A DNA stretch of 43,380 nt. Source: a virus. Positions 13,105 through 21,211 of the stretch are shown here, in pieces. The stretch lies in IMG/VR virus record IMGVR_UViG_3300034684_000018, positions 1 through 43,380 of that record, one strand, 5' to 3'. Under the pieces are notes generated by a model. The model ran no database searches and was not told the origin of the DNA. It saw only the letters and a list, made by a program, of their open reading frames with translations. Made by a program: the position numbers and the translations under genes. The stretch's first letter is position 1. Every line of letters begins with the position of its first letter.

Positions 13105-13420
13105 TCAAAACCAGGTTCAAATATTTGAACAACAACACATTCAGGTATTCAAGCAATTAGCAGACATCACCAAACAAAAAAAGTTAATTGAAGAACAGGA
13201 AAAGAAGGTTAAGGAACAACTTGAAAAAGCAATGGATGCTTATGACATCAAGTCAATTGACAACCAATATATCAAAATCACCAGGGTAAATGGCAGCATT
13301 TCTACTTCAATTGATTTGAAAGCATTGGAAAAAGAAGAACCTGAACTGTATGCTGAATTACTTGAAGATTATCCAAAGGTTACAAACAGAAAACCATATT
13401 TGACATTCAAGGTGAAATAA
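13097..13420 (+). CDS. Small coiled-coil early protein
   Basis: This 107-residue protein runs from the ATG at 13097 (MSNQNQVQIFEQQHIQVFKQ). GAAAGGATGG lies 6 bases upstream and the longer form from 13079 is not supported. Residues 1-55 form a long amphipathic helix with many Gln, Lys and Glu. The C-terminal half (DNQYIKITRVNGSISTSIDL, then KVTNRKPYLTFKVK) is beta-rich. Proteins of this layout accompany VRR-NUC and Sak4-like genes in phages and may assist them. It overlaps the transglycosylase gene (ATGAGTAA). Confidence 0.65.
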   Translation: MSNQNQVQIFEQQHIQVFKQLADITKQKKLIEEQEKKVKEQLEKAMDAYDIKSIDNQYIKITRVNGSISTSIDLKALEKEEPELYAELLEDYPKVTNRKPYLTFKVK

Positions 13421-13423
13421 AGC

Positions 13424-13840
13424 ATGGCATCAGAAAAGCTGTTTGAAAAGAGAGTTGAAAAGTACCTTCATTCAATTGGTGTATATCAAGCAGGTACACC
13501 TTCCCACCAAATGAATGTTGAACAGATTGGATGGTTTACAAAGATTTGGGGTGGTGGTTTTCAGAAATCAGGAATTCCTGACTTGATCCTTTGTGTGAAT
13601 GGTATCTTCATGACAGTTGAATTGAAAGCACCAAAAGGAAGACCTTCGGAACTTCAAAAGATGAATACAGCAAGAATTAATCAATCAAATGGAATAGGGA
13701 TTATTTTATACCCTGATGGATTTGAACAGTTCAAGAAAATTATGGAAGGGGTGATGACTTGCAAGTATCACATTCAAGAATTGACTTATTTAAAAGATGC
13801 CCATTCAGATACAAAATGCGTTATATTGATGGACTATTAA
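13424..13840 (+). CDS. VRR-NUC domain nuclease
   Basis: This 138-residue protein has a compact PD-(D/E)xK nuclease core: KSGIPDLILCVNGIFMTVEL then KAPKGRPSELQKMNTARI. The IPD Asp, the VELKAPKG Glu-x-Lys and the downstream Gln match the VRR-NUC family (Holliday-junction or flap nuclease-like). The N-terminal helix (SEKLFEKRVEKYLHSIG) is also typical. The last 27 residues overlap in another frame with the start of the next gene. It probably processes branched recombination or packaging intermediates. Confidence 0.85.
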   Translation: MASEKLFEKRVEKYLHSIGVYQAGTPSHQMNVEQIGWFTKIWGGGFQKSGIPDLILCVNGIFMTVELKAPKGRPSELQKMNTARINQSNGIGIILYPDGFEQFKKIMEGVMTCKYHIQELTYLKDAHSDTKCVILMDY

Positions 13841-15684
13841 CTTTACCGCCTGATGAAGCAGCACACCCCTTGATTATTGGAACAGCAATGCATACTGGAC
13901 TTGAAAAGGGTGTGGATCAAGCAATAAAAGAATATTTAATGTCATACCCAATCATTACAGATAGACATATTGAAGAAGCAATGAAGCTTGAAAAGGTAAT
14001 ACCAAAGGCAGCAGCTATGCTTCCACAGGGTGAATTTGAAGTCAAAATTGATAATGAAGACTTCATTGGATATATTGACCTTCTTGCACCTGCAAAAGTA
14101 TTTCAAAGAGAAGTTGAAGTTCCAAACCAATATGACATTTATGACTTCAAATATTCCAACAATGTTTTTAACTATAAGAAGTCACAACAGCTTCACTTGT
14201 ATAAATACTTTTGGGAAAAAGAAAACCCTGGGAAGTTTATCAGGAAAATGTACTTCTTATTTGTACCAAAGACAAGCATTAGACAGAAGAAAACAGAAGA
14301 CTTATATCAGTTTAGAAAAAGACTTGCTGATGAATTGGACAAGCTTGAACCACAACTGGTTGAAATTGAATATGATCCTTCAAAGGTCATTGAATTCATG
14401 GTTGATGTAAAATATGTACTGGAAGCAGAAGACTTCCAAAAAGATGAAAGTTATTTGTGTAACTTTTGTGAATATCAAGATTATTGTCAGAAAGGATGGG
14501 ATTATATGTTACTACCCAAAAATGAAAGAAGAAACATTGAAAAAATAGAAAAGAAGGTAATTTGGATTTATGGTTCACCATTCAGTGGAAAGACAACATT
14601 TGCAAATAAGTTCCCTGACCCATTGATGTTGAACACTGATGGAAATATCAAATTTGTTGATGCACCTTATATTGCAATCAAAGACCAGGTGACAGTTGAA
14701 GGAAGATTGACCAAAAGGAAACTTGCTTGGGAACTATTCAAAGAAGTTATTGCTGAACTTGAAAAGAAACAAAATGACTTCAAGACAATCATTGTTGACT
14801 TACTTGAAGACACTTATGAACATTGCAGACTTTACATGTATGACCAAATGGGAATTACCCATGAAAGTGATGACAGTTTCAGGGCATGGGATAAAGTCAG
14901 AACTGAATTCCTTTCAGCTTTGAAGAAACTGATGAACTTGGACTATGAAAATATTATCCTTATCAGTCATGAAGATACATCCAAAGACATCACCAAAAAA
15001 GGTGGGGATAAGATTACAGCTATCAAACCAAACCTTCAAGAAAAGACAGCAAATAAGGTTGCAGGTATGGTTGATATTGTGGCAAGGGTCATTGCTGATG
15101 GTGAAATAAGAACATTATCATTCAAGACCAATGAAGTAATCTTTGGTGGTGGAAGGCTTACATCATCAACAAATGAAATTCCACTTGATTATGATGAATT
15201 CCTTGAAGTTTATGAAGAAGCAAACAGAATTGCAGTTGCACAAATGAAAGGTGAAGCACCAAAGAAAGAAGCTTCAAATAAGACCACAGAAGACAGAAAA
15301 ACAAGAAGTAGAAGAAATACACCACCTACCCCTGAAACTGATGAAGAAGATGAAAATATGACTTCTGATGACCAAGATGAAGTAGTTGATGAACCTGAAA
15401 ATGAAGTTGAAGAAGAAACAGATGAAGAATTTGAAATTCCTGATGATCTATCTTCATTAACAGTTGCAGAATTAAAAAACTTGGCAGAAGATTTGGGAAT
15501 TGACACCACTGATTTAAGAAGAAAGAAAAACCTTATTGAAGCAATTGCAGAATTAAATGCTGATGAAGAAGTTCAAGAAGAAACTGAACAAGATGAACCA
15601 GTTAATGAAGAAGTTGAAGAAGAAACTGAACAAGAAGAAAAACCAAAAACAAGAACAAGAAAAAGAAGAACAAGGGGTGAATAA
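13759..15684 (+). CDS. Fusion of Cas4/RecB-like nuclease, RecA-like (Sak4-like) ATPase and SAP domain
   Basis: This 641-residue protein starts at TTG 13759, supported by GAAGGGGTGA. Residues 1-250 form a Cas4/AddB-like nuclease: SHSRIDLFKRCPFRYKMRYI with C14, Asp in IGYIDLLAP, the DFK motif in IYDFKYSN, QxxxY in SQQLHLYKY, and C234, C237 and C243 (CNFCEYQDYC), which with C14 can hold an Fe-S cluster. Residues 265-480 form an ATPase with Walker A GSPFSGKTT (272-280) and the Asp of TIIVDLLED. A very acidic linker follows, then SAP-like LSSLTVAELKNLAEDLGI (around 568-600) and a basic end KTRTRKRRTRGE. It probably couples 5' end resection to strand annealing. A DUF669 partner lies downstream. Confidence 0.88.
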   Translation: MQVSHSRIDLFKRCPFRYKMRYIDGLLTLPPDEAAHPLIIGTAMHTGLEKGVDQAIKEYLMSYPIITDRHIEEAMKLEKVIPKAAAMLPQGEFEVKIDNEDFIGYIDLLAPAKVFQREVEVPNQYDIYDFKYSNNVFNYKKSQQLHLYKYFWEKENPGKFIRKMYFLFVPKTSIRQKKTEDLYQFRKRLADELDKLEPQLVEIEYDPSKVIEFMVDVKYVLEAEDFQKDESYLCNFCEYQDYCQKGWDYMLLPKNERRNIEKIEKKVIWIYGSPFSGKTTFANKFPDPLMLNTDGNIKFVDAPYIAIKDQVTVEGRLTKRKLAWELFKEVIAELEKKQNDFKTIIVDLLEDTYEHCRLYMYDQMGITHESDDSFRAWDKVRTEFLSALKKLMNLDYENIILISHEDTSKDITKKGGDKITAIKPNLQEKTANKVAGMVDIVARVIADGEIRTLSFKTNEVIFGGGRLTSSTNEIPLDYDEFLEVYEEANRIAVAQMKGEAPKKEASNKTTEDRKTRSRRNTPPTPETDEEDENMTSDDQDEVVDEPENEVEEETDEEFEIPDDLSSLTVAELKNLAEDLGIDTTDLRRKKNLIEAIAELNADEEVQEETEQDEPVNEEVEEETEQEEKPKTRTRKRRTRGE

Positions 15685-15686
15685 TC

Positions 15687-16019
15687 GTGACAAACTATGA
15701 AAAATTTATGAAGTTGCTGCATGACAAAGGTCATGTTAAAGCAATGAACACAGCAGTAAATCTTTCACCAATGGAATTCCTTCCTGATGAAGTGAAACCA
15801 TCAGTAATTAAAAGTTGTGTTGCAAGCTATATTTCAAACATATTAGCAAGAGATCCTGAAATCAAAGAAGTATTTGATAGGGCAGCTTGTGACATGATGC
15901 TTGAAAAAGTCTTGAATGATTTGGACTTAAAGAAGGATGAAAACTTCAAACCAACACCACAGGACTTGTTTGCAAAATCAGTTGCAGATGCTTTATTCAG
16001 TAACATGTTCAGGAAGTGA
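15687..16019 (+). CDS. Early protein of unknown function
   Basis: This 110-residue protein starts at GTG 15687, with GGGGTGA 6 bases upstream. It is mostly helical (MTNYEKFMKLLHDKGHVKAM, PSVIKSCVASYISNILARDP, ACDMMLEKVLNDLDLKKDEN) and has no recognised motif. It is 2 bases after the nuclease-ATPase fusion and 4 bases before the next gene, so it belongs to the recombination operon. It is probably cytosolic and may be an accessory factor, by position only. Confidence 0.65.
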   Translation: MTNYEKFMKLLHDKGHVKAMNTAVNLSPMEFLPDEVKPSVIKSCVASYISNILARDPEIKEVFDRAACDMMLEKVLNDLDLKKDENFKPTPQDLFAKSVADALFSNMFRK

Positions 16020-16023
16020 TTAA

Positions 16024-16362
16024 ATGGCTGATGTAATAAGTTTAAAAGATGGTAGTACAGAAGTAATATTTCAACCAAAAGATTTTCATTACTTAATTGA
16101 AAAGCATATGGGATATGATGCAGCAGACTATTTTGAAAAGATGGTTGATGAATTACAGGAAGAAGCAGATTATACAACAGCAAAAGTGAACACTGACCTT
16201 GGATGTTATGAAAGTTCACTTGAAAGCAATACAGCTTGTTTCCAAGAAATATTGGAAATCATGGAACAAATGAAGTCTATTCTTGAAGCACCAAGGATCA
16301 ATAAAAAGAAATTATTCAACTTGATTGAACAAGTTGAAAAAGAAATAAAAAATCAAATCTAA
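16024..16362 (+). CDS. Early helical protein of unknown function
   Basis: This 112-residue protein begins MADVISLKDGSTEVIFQPKD. The rest is mainly helical with a heptad-like C-terminal part (CFQEILEIMEQMKSILEAPR, then KLFNLIEQVEKEIKN) that may form a coiled coil. A conserved-looking FHYLIEKHMGYDAADYFEKM lies near residues 21-40. It follows 15687 with a 4-base gap and precedes the DUF669 gene by 32 bases. The function is not recognised; it probably acts in the same recombination group. Confidence 0.65.
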   Translation: MADVISLKDGSTEVIFQPKDFHYLIEKHMGYDAADYFEKMVDELQEEADYTTAKVNTDLGCYESSLESNTACFQEILEIMEQMKSILEAPRINKKKLFNLIEQVEKEIKNQI

Positions 16363-16394
16363 AAAAATATAAGAAAGGTAAAGGTGATTTTATA

Positions 16395-16850
16395 ATGGCA
16401 AATTTATGGGATAAGTTTGATGAAGCAATTGATACAAAGGGATTACAAGAAGATGTTAAGGAAGCAGCAGAAAATGGAACTGGTTCATTTAAGGAAGTTC
16501 CTCATGGTGAATATGAAGTTGAAGTTAATAAGATGGAACTAATTGCATCCAAGAAGGGTGACCCAATGGTGACAATTTGGTTCAAGGTTGTAAGTGGTGA
16601 GTATAAAGGTAGCTTAATCTTCTTCAACCAGGTAATCACACAAGGTTTCCAAGTCCATATTGTAAATGAATTACTTCGTTCAATGGACACTGGACTTGAT
16701 ATTGAGTTCAAGTCATACAAACAATATGGAAACCTTCTGATGGATGTAATGGAAGAAATTGATGGACAACTTGAATTTGCATTGAAGTATGGTGAAGGAA
16801 AGAAAGGTTTTAGCACCTATGAAATTACTGATGTATTTGAAGTAGAATAA
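16395..16850 (+). CDS. DUF669 family protein (probable ssDNA-binding partner of the ATPase)
   Basis: This 151-residue protein has the DUF669 pattern: ANLWDKFDEAID at the start, PHGEYEVEVNKMELIASKKG, DPMVTIWFKVVSGEYKG, LIFFNQVITQGFQVHI and a C-terminal LEFALKYGEGKKGFSTYEI. Phage DUF669 proteins have an OB-like fold and usually sit beside Sak4-like recombinases, with which they are thought to act on single-stranded DNA. The fusion protein at 13759 is the likely partner. The ribosome site is GAAAGGTAAAGGTGA, a doubled site. Confidence 0.85.
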   Translation: MANLWDKFDEAIDTKGLQEDVKEAAENGTGSFKEVPHGEYEVEVNKMELIASKKGDPMVTIWFKVVSGEYKGSLIFFNQVITQGFQVHIVNELLRSMDTGLDIEFKSYKQYGNLLMDVMEEIDGQLEFALKYGEGKKGFSTYEITDVFEVE

Positions 16851-16853
16851 TTT

Positions 16854-16895
16854 CCCCTGGTCAGGGGTGATTTAAAAAAATTATTGCACCCCTGA
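16854..16895 (+). promoter_or_regulatory. Competing hairpins between the DUF669 and polymerase genes
   Basis: CCCCTG (16854-16859) can pair with CAGGGG (16862-16867), or TCAGGGGTG (16861-16869) can pair with CACCCCTGA (16887-16895). The middle strand is shared, so only one can form. There is an A-run in the loop but no T-run. It could be a regulatory switch or an RNA processing element that separates recombination from replication genes. A TTGACA at 16921 has no well-spaced -10 (14 bases to TATACA). Confidence 0.4.
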
Positions 16896-16963
16896 CCCAC
16901 CTACTTCCCCATCATTAGTATTGACAGAATTTCTTAAACTTATACAGAAAGGATGTGAAGAAA

Positions 16964-18700
16964 ATGTTGTTCTATGACTTTGAAGTTTTCAAATATGATT
17001 GGTTGGTTGTAGTTATAGACATGATGAAGAAAAAAGAACATGTAATCATCAATGATCCTGATGCACTTAAAAAATTATATGAAGAAAATAAGAATGAAAT
17101 TTGGGTTGGATTTAATTCAAGGCACTATGACCAATATATCTTAAAAGGCATACTTTGTGGATTTGACCCTAAAAGAATTAATGATTATATCATTGTCAAA
17201 GGAAATCCAGGATGGAGATTTTCATCACTATTAAGGAATGTAAGACTTATAAATTATGATGTTATGACTGGAATTGACAGGGGTTTGAAAACTTTTGAAG
17301 GGTTCATGGGTAATGACATCAGGGAAAGTTCAGTTCCCTTTGATATAGATAGGAAGCTGACACAAGAAGAAATTGAAGAAACAGTGAAATATTGTAGACA
17401 TGATGTGGAACAAACAGTTGAAGTTTTCCTGGAAAGGAAAGATGACTTTGAAGCACATTTGGGATTGGTGAAGCTTGCATGTGAAGGAAAACCACTTGAT
17501 CTGTATTTACTTTCAAAGACAAAAGTTCAACTTTCATCAATCATCCTTGATGCAACAAAAGTGGATCGTGATGATGAATTTGACATTGACTTTCCACCTA
17601 CTTTGAAAATTGAAAAATACAAAGAAGTTCTTGATTGGTATGCAAATCCTGACAACAGGTGTTATGTAAAGAAAAATGAAAAAGGAAGAATGGTAAAAAA
17701 TCAGCTTGAAATTATGGTTGCAGGTGTTCCCCATGTATTTGGTTGGGGTGGTGTTCATGGTGCAATAGACAAATACAATGGTCAAGGTTACTACTTGAAT
17801 ATGGATGTGGCTTCCCTATACCCTTCATTGATGATTAAGTACGACCTGGGAAGTAGAAACATGAAAGACCCAAACAAGTATGAAGAAATTTATCATACCA
17901 GGCTTAAATATAAAGCAGAAAAGAACCCATTGCAGCTTCCATTAAAGTTGGTACTGAATGGTACTTATGGGGCAATGAAAGACCCAAATAATCAATTATA
18001 TGACCCAAGACAAGCAAACAGGGTGTGCGTATATGGTCAATTACTGTTACTTGACTTAATTGAAAAACTTGAACCCCATTGTCAAATCATTCAATCAAAT
18101 ACTGATGGTATATTGGTCAAGCTTCCTGATGGTTCAGATGAAACATTTTATTTGATTGATGATATTTGCTATGAGTGGGAAGAAAGAACTGGTCTTGTAC
18201 TTGAATTTGAAGAATTCAGAAGGGTGTTTCAAAAGGATGTAAACAATTATATTGTTGTAACCCCTGATGGAAAATATCATTCAAAAGGTGCTTATGTAAA
18301 GAAATTAAATAGTTTGGATTATGATCTTCCAATTGTGAACAAGGCACTGGTTAATTACATGGTTCATGATATTCCAGTTGAAAAGACAATCAATGATTGT
18401 GATGAACTGAAAGAATTTCAATTGGTTGCAAAGGCTTCCAGTAAATACACTCATATTCTTCATGGTGACAAAATCTTAAATGAAAAAACAATTAGAATAT
18501 TTGCTTCCAATGATCCAAGAGATAAAGGGGTTAGAAAAGTTCATGCTAAAACTGGAAAACCTGCAAAAATACCAAATTCACCTGAAAACTGCTTCATTTA
18601 TAATAACACAGTTAATGGTGTAAAAGTACCAAATAAGTTAGATAAACAATTTTATATAGATATGGCAATTAAGAGATTGAAAGATTTTGGGGTGGTGTGA
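16964..18700 (+). CDS. Compact family B DNA polymerase
   Basis: About 578 residues from the ATG at 16964. The GTG at 16955 is too close to the AAAGGA site. The exonuclease domain starts at once with MLFYDFEVF (Exo I, DxE), GFNSRHYDQYIL (Exo II-like) and YCRHDVEQT (Exo III). The polymerase domain has motif A NMDVASLYPSLMI, motif B LKLVLNGTYGAMKD and motif C SNTDGIL. It is shorter than cellular family B enzymes and resembles phage replicases. Motif C has Asn for the first of the usual two Asp residues (DTD), which may be a feature of the subfamily. It works with the primase-helicase at 18764. Confidence 0.93.
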   Translation: MLFYDFEVFKYDWLVVVIDMMKKKEHVIINDPDALKKLYEENKNEIWVGFNSRHYDQYILKGILCGFDPKRINDYIIVKGNPGWRFSSLLRNVRLINYDVMTGIDRGLKTFEGFMGNDIRESSVPFDIDRKLTQEEIEETVKYCRHDVEQTVEVFLERKDDFEAHLGLVKLACEGKPLDLYLLSKTKVQLSSIILDATKVDRDDEFDIDFPPTLKIEKYKEVLDWYANPDNRCYVKKNEKGRMVKNQLEIMVAGVPHVFGWGGVHGAIDKYNGQGYYLNMDVASLYPSLMIKYDLGSRNMKDPNKYEEIYHTRLKYKAEKNPLQLPLKLVLNGTYGAMKDPNNQLYDPRQANRVCVYGQLLLLDLIEKLEPHCQIIQSNTDGILVKLPDGSDETFYLIDDICYEWEERTGLVLEFEEFRRVFQKDVNNYIVVTPDGKYHSKGAYVKKLNSLDYDLPIVNKALVNYMVHDIPVEKTINDCDELKEFQLVAKASSKYTHILHGDKILNEKTIRIFASNDPRDKGVRKVHAKTGKPAKIPNSPENCFIYNNTVNGVKVPNKLDKQFYIDMAIKRLKDFGVV

Positions 18701-18774
18701 TGGAACATACAGAATTGAACACAAATCCCAACATAAATAAAATTGACAAGGTGGTGATACAAGTTGTTTTTTAG
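18700..18774 (+). CDS. Possible 24-residue leader or small protein
   Basis: The short frame MEHTELNTNPNINKIDKVVI (then QVVF-stop) starts on an ATG that overlaps the polymerase stop (GTGATG), with GGGGTGG just upstream. Its end overlaps the TTG start of the primase-helicase gene by 11 bases, so its translation may couple the two genes. It has no recognised domain and may be only a coupling leader. Confidence 0.35.
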   Translation: MEHTELNTNPNINKIDKVVIQVVF

Positions 18775-20686
18775 AGGATATGTTGAAACAAAAAATAAAA
18801 AATGCATTGAAAAATTCAAAGATAGGGATGACCTTAAAACATATGAAGATGTAAAAGATTTACCTGAATTTGCAGGCATCCTTGCAACTGACACCATCTT
18901 GATTGATATAGATGACTTTGAACAAAGTGAAATATTGTTCAAAGTGGTTAAAGATAAAAAGCTTAAATGTAGGGTTTATGAAACAACCAGGGGCAAGCAC
19001 TTCTTATTCAGGAATAAAGGTGTTAAGTCGAACAGGACAAAAGCAAACCTTGCAATTGGAATAACTGCTGACATTAAACTTGGAAAAAGAAATTCATATT
19101 CTATTCTTAAATTCAAGGATAAGGAAAGAAAAATTTTATATGACACAGCAGAAAATGAAGAAGCACAAGACCTTCCAAAGTGGTTACTTCCAATTAAGAC
19201 AAACACTGACTTCATCACTATGGATGCAGGTGATGGAAGAAATCAGGCTTTATTCAACTACATACTTACATTACAGTCAAATGACTTTTCAGTTGAAGAA
19301 GCAAGAGAAACCATCAGGATCATCAACAACTATGTAATGAAAGAACCATTATCAGAAGATGAACTTGAAGTTGTTATTCGTGATGAAGCTTTTGCAAAAC
19401 CAGTGTTTTTTAAAGGTACAACCTTTTTATTTGATAAATTTGCAGTGTTCATGAAGAACAACCATCATATCAAAAGGATAAATAATCAATTGCATATATA
19501 CAAAGATGGTGTTTATGTATATGGACTTGCTGAAATTGAAGCTGAAATGATTAAACATATTCCACAATTAAACAGAGCAAAAAGGGCAGAAGTTCTTTCC
19601 TACCTGGATATTTTAATTAGAGAAAATACACCAGTAACAGAAGCAAATTGGATTGCTTTCAGGAATGGACTTTACAACATATATGATGACAGCTTTATTC
19701 CATTTACTCATGAACATATAATCACCAATAAAATTGATTGGGATTATAACCCCCATGCTTATGATGAACTAACAGATAAGACCCTTGACAGAATAGCTTG
19801 TCATGATAAGCAAATAAGAATGCTGCTTGAAGAAATGGTTGGATATACAATGTTCAGAAGAAATGAACTTGGAAAAGCATTCATCTTGACAGGTTCAGGA
19901 TCAAATGGAAAGTCAACCTTCCTGAACATGTTAAAACATATGCTTGGAAGAAGAAATGTTTCAGTCCTGGACTTGAAAAAACTGAATGATAGGTTCAGTA
20001 CAGTAATGTTATTTGGAAAACTTGCAAATATAGGTGATGATATTTCAGATGAATTCATTACAGATGCAGCAGATTTCAAGAAAATTGTTACTGGTGAAGC
20101 AATAGATGCTGAACAAAAAGGACAACCAAAGTTTGAGTTTGAACCTTATGTAAAACTATTATTTTCAGCTAACAACATTCCAAGGATAGGAAAAGGAAGG
20201 GATTCATCTGCAATATTAAGAAGGCTGATAATCGTTCCATTCAACGCAAGGTTCAGCAGCAGTGACCCTGACTTTGTACCATTCATTGGTGACAAGTTGA
20301 GAAGACAAGAAGCAATTGAATATTTAATACAACTTGGACTTAAAGCATTGAAAAGAGTTCTTATTGAAAGAAAGTTCACTGAAAGTGAACAAGTTCAAAA
20401 GCAACTTGAAGAATATGAAGAAACAAACAATCCAATTGTTGGGTTCTTCAAAGAAATTGACAGAGAAGAAATTGAAAATGAACCTACAAATGAAGTTTAT
20501 AAAAGATATACAGTTTATTGTGCTGAAAATGGCTTACAACCAATGTCACAGATTGGTTTTTCAAAGCAATTAACAGCAAACTTTGGTTTTGAAATTATTG
20601 ATAAAAAAATCAATGGCAAGAAGTACAGAATACTGATCTCAAAGGGTAGTGTAAAAAAAGATATGAAAACAGAAAAATACTTTTGA
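18764..20686 (+). CDS. D5-type primase-helicase
   Basis: This 640-residue protein starts at TTG 18764, supported by AAGGTGGTGA. Residues 1-140 look like a small primase-polymerase domain (TILIDIDDFEQSE with the DxD, RVYETTRGKHFLFRN with the His, KLGKRNSYSIL). Residues about 150-350 match PriCT and D5_N linkers (GDGRNQALFNYILTL, LHIYKDGVYVYG). Residues 365-520 form an SF3 helicase with Walker A GSGSNGKST (377-385), Walker B-like ANIGDDISDEF and the SF3 C motif KLLFSANNIP. The C-terminal 100 residues form a DNA-binding tail. It primes and unwinds DNA at the phage origin with the upstream polymerase. Confidence 0.93.
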   Translation: MFFRGYVETKNKKCIEKFKDRDDLKTYEDVKDLPEFAGILATDTILIDIDDFEQSEILFKVVKDKKLKCRVYETTRGKHFLFRNKGVKSNRTKANLAIGITADIKLGKRNSYSILKFKDKERKILYDTAENEEAQDLPKWLLPIKTNTDFITMDAGDGRNQALFNYILTLQSNDFSVEEARETIRIINNYVMKEPLSEDELEVVIRDEAFAKPVFFKGTTFLFDKFAVFMKNNHHIKRINNQLHIYKDGVYVYGLAEIEAEMIKHIPQLNRAKRAEVLSYLDILIRENTPVTEANWIAFRNGLYNIYDDSFIPFTHEHIITNKIDWDYNPHAYDELTDKTLDRIACHDKQIRMLLEEMVGYTMFRRNELGKAFILTGSGSNGKSTFLNMLKHMLGRRNVSVLDLKKLNDRFSTVMLFGKLANIGDDISDEFITDAADFKKIVTGEAIDAEQKGQPKFEFEPYVKLLFSANNIPRIGKGRDSSAILRRLIIVPFNARFSSSDPDFVPFIGDKLRRQEAIEYLIQLGLKALKRVLIERKFTESEQVQKQLEEYEETNNPIVGFFKEIDREEIENEPTNEVYKRYTVYCAENGLQPMSQIGFSKQLTANFGFEIIDKKINGKKYRILISKGSVKKDMKTEKYF

Positions 20687-20704
20687 TATGTTTTTAAATA
20701 AGAT

Positions 20705-20842
20705 TTGACTAAATTATATACTAAAAAATGGCATAAGTATAGTGTGGAATTTGACAAATACCCTTCCAGTGCAGTTGCTTATGCTTGGTTTGTTTGGGTG
20801 AAAGGCTTCAAAGGTGACCCAATTATAAAATGGATAAATTAA
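20705..20842 (+). CDS. Possible small Trp/Tyr-rich protein
   Basis: This 45-residue frame starts at TTG 20705 (TKLYTKKWHKYSVEFDKYP, then SSAVAYAWFVWVKGFKGDP). Five Trp and Tyr-rich, Lys-rich composition suggests a real protein with nucleic acid or membrane contact. No clear ribosome site precedes the TTG, and a GTG inside (20743) is an alternative. It fills an otherwise empty gap and its stop is followed at once by the ribosome site of the 20857 gene. Moderate doubt remains on the start. Confidence 0.45.
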   Translation: MTKLYTKKWHKYSVEFDKYPSSAVAYAWFVWVKGFKGDPIIKWIN

Positions 20843-20856
20843 AGGGGTGAAAATTC

Positions 20857-20982
20857 ATGGAAGATAAATGTTATGTTTGTGCTCAATATGTTCCAGAAGG
20901 AAGACAGATTTGTCCTTCATGTGAATATGAATTAAAAACTTATAAAGCAATAAAAATTAATGATTTGCAGTACATTAAATGA
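20857..20982 (+). CDS. Small zinc-ribbon protein
   Basis: This 41-residue protein has two Cys pairs in MEDKCYVCAQYV and RQICPSCEYEL (CxxC, 12 residues, CxxC), so it can bind one zinc as a minimal ribbon. AAAGGGGTGA lies 6 bases upstream. Its end overlaps the start of the 20960 gene by 23 bases. It lies in the nucleotide-metabolism group. Similar tiny zinc proteins in phages are thought to bind nucleic acid or partners, but no specific role can be assigned. Confidence 0.7.
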   Translation: MEDKCYVCAQYVPEGRQICPSCEYELKTYKAIKINDLQYIK

Positions 20983-21211
20983 TATTTATAACAGAAAAAA
21001 TCATGACTATGGTGATTCATTTGCAAAATTAAGAAATGAACTTCCAAATGCAATCCTGGTCAGGATATATGACAAATATTCAAGACTTAAAACATTAATG
21101 GAAGGTGCAGAACAAAAGGTTAAAGATGAAAGTATTGATGACACACTTATGGATTTAGCAAATTATTGCATTATGGAATTGGTAGAAAGGAAGATGGGAA
21201 ATGAATGCTAA
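20960..21211 (+). CDS. DUF1599-like (nucleotide modification associated) protein
   Basis: This 83-residue protein contains LNDIYNRKNHDYGDSF, then ILVRIYDKYSRLKTLMEGAE and DTLMDLANYCIMEL. This is the pattern of the DUF1599/Nmad1 domain found in phages near MazG and thymidylate synthase genes, helical and related in layout to all-alpha NTP pyrophosphatases. It overlaps both neighbours and sits directly before a MazG-like gene. It probably acts on a nucleotide pool or base modification; the exact reaction is unknown. Confidence 0.75.
   Translation: MICSTLNDIYNRKNHDYGDSFAKLRNELPNAILVRIYDKYSRLKTLMEGAEQKVKDESIDDTLMDLANYCIMELVERKMGNEC

Noticed and set aside
14030-14410. Further long antisense or out-of-frame open frames across the window
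   Set aside because: They lie opposite or within genes with recognised domains, lack ribosome sites, and show the Ser/Phe-rich or Leu/Gln-rich composition expected for shadow frames of AT-rich genes.
16921-16946. Promoter before the polymerase gene (TTGACA ... TATACA)
   Set aside because: The spacing is only 14 bases, and no better -10 lies at 16-18 bases, so it is not called.
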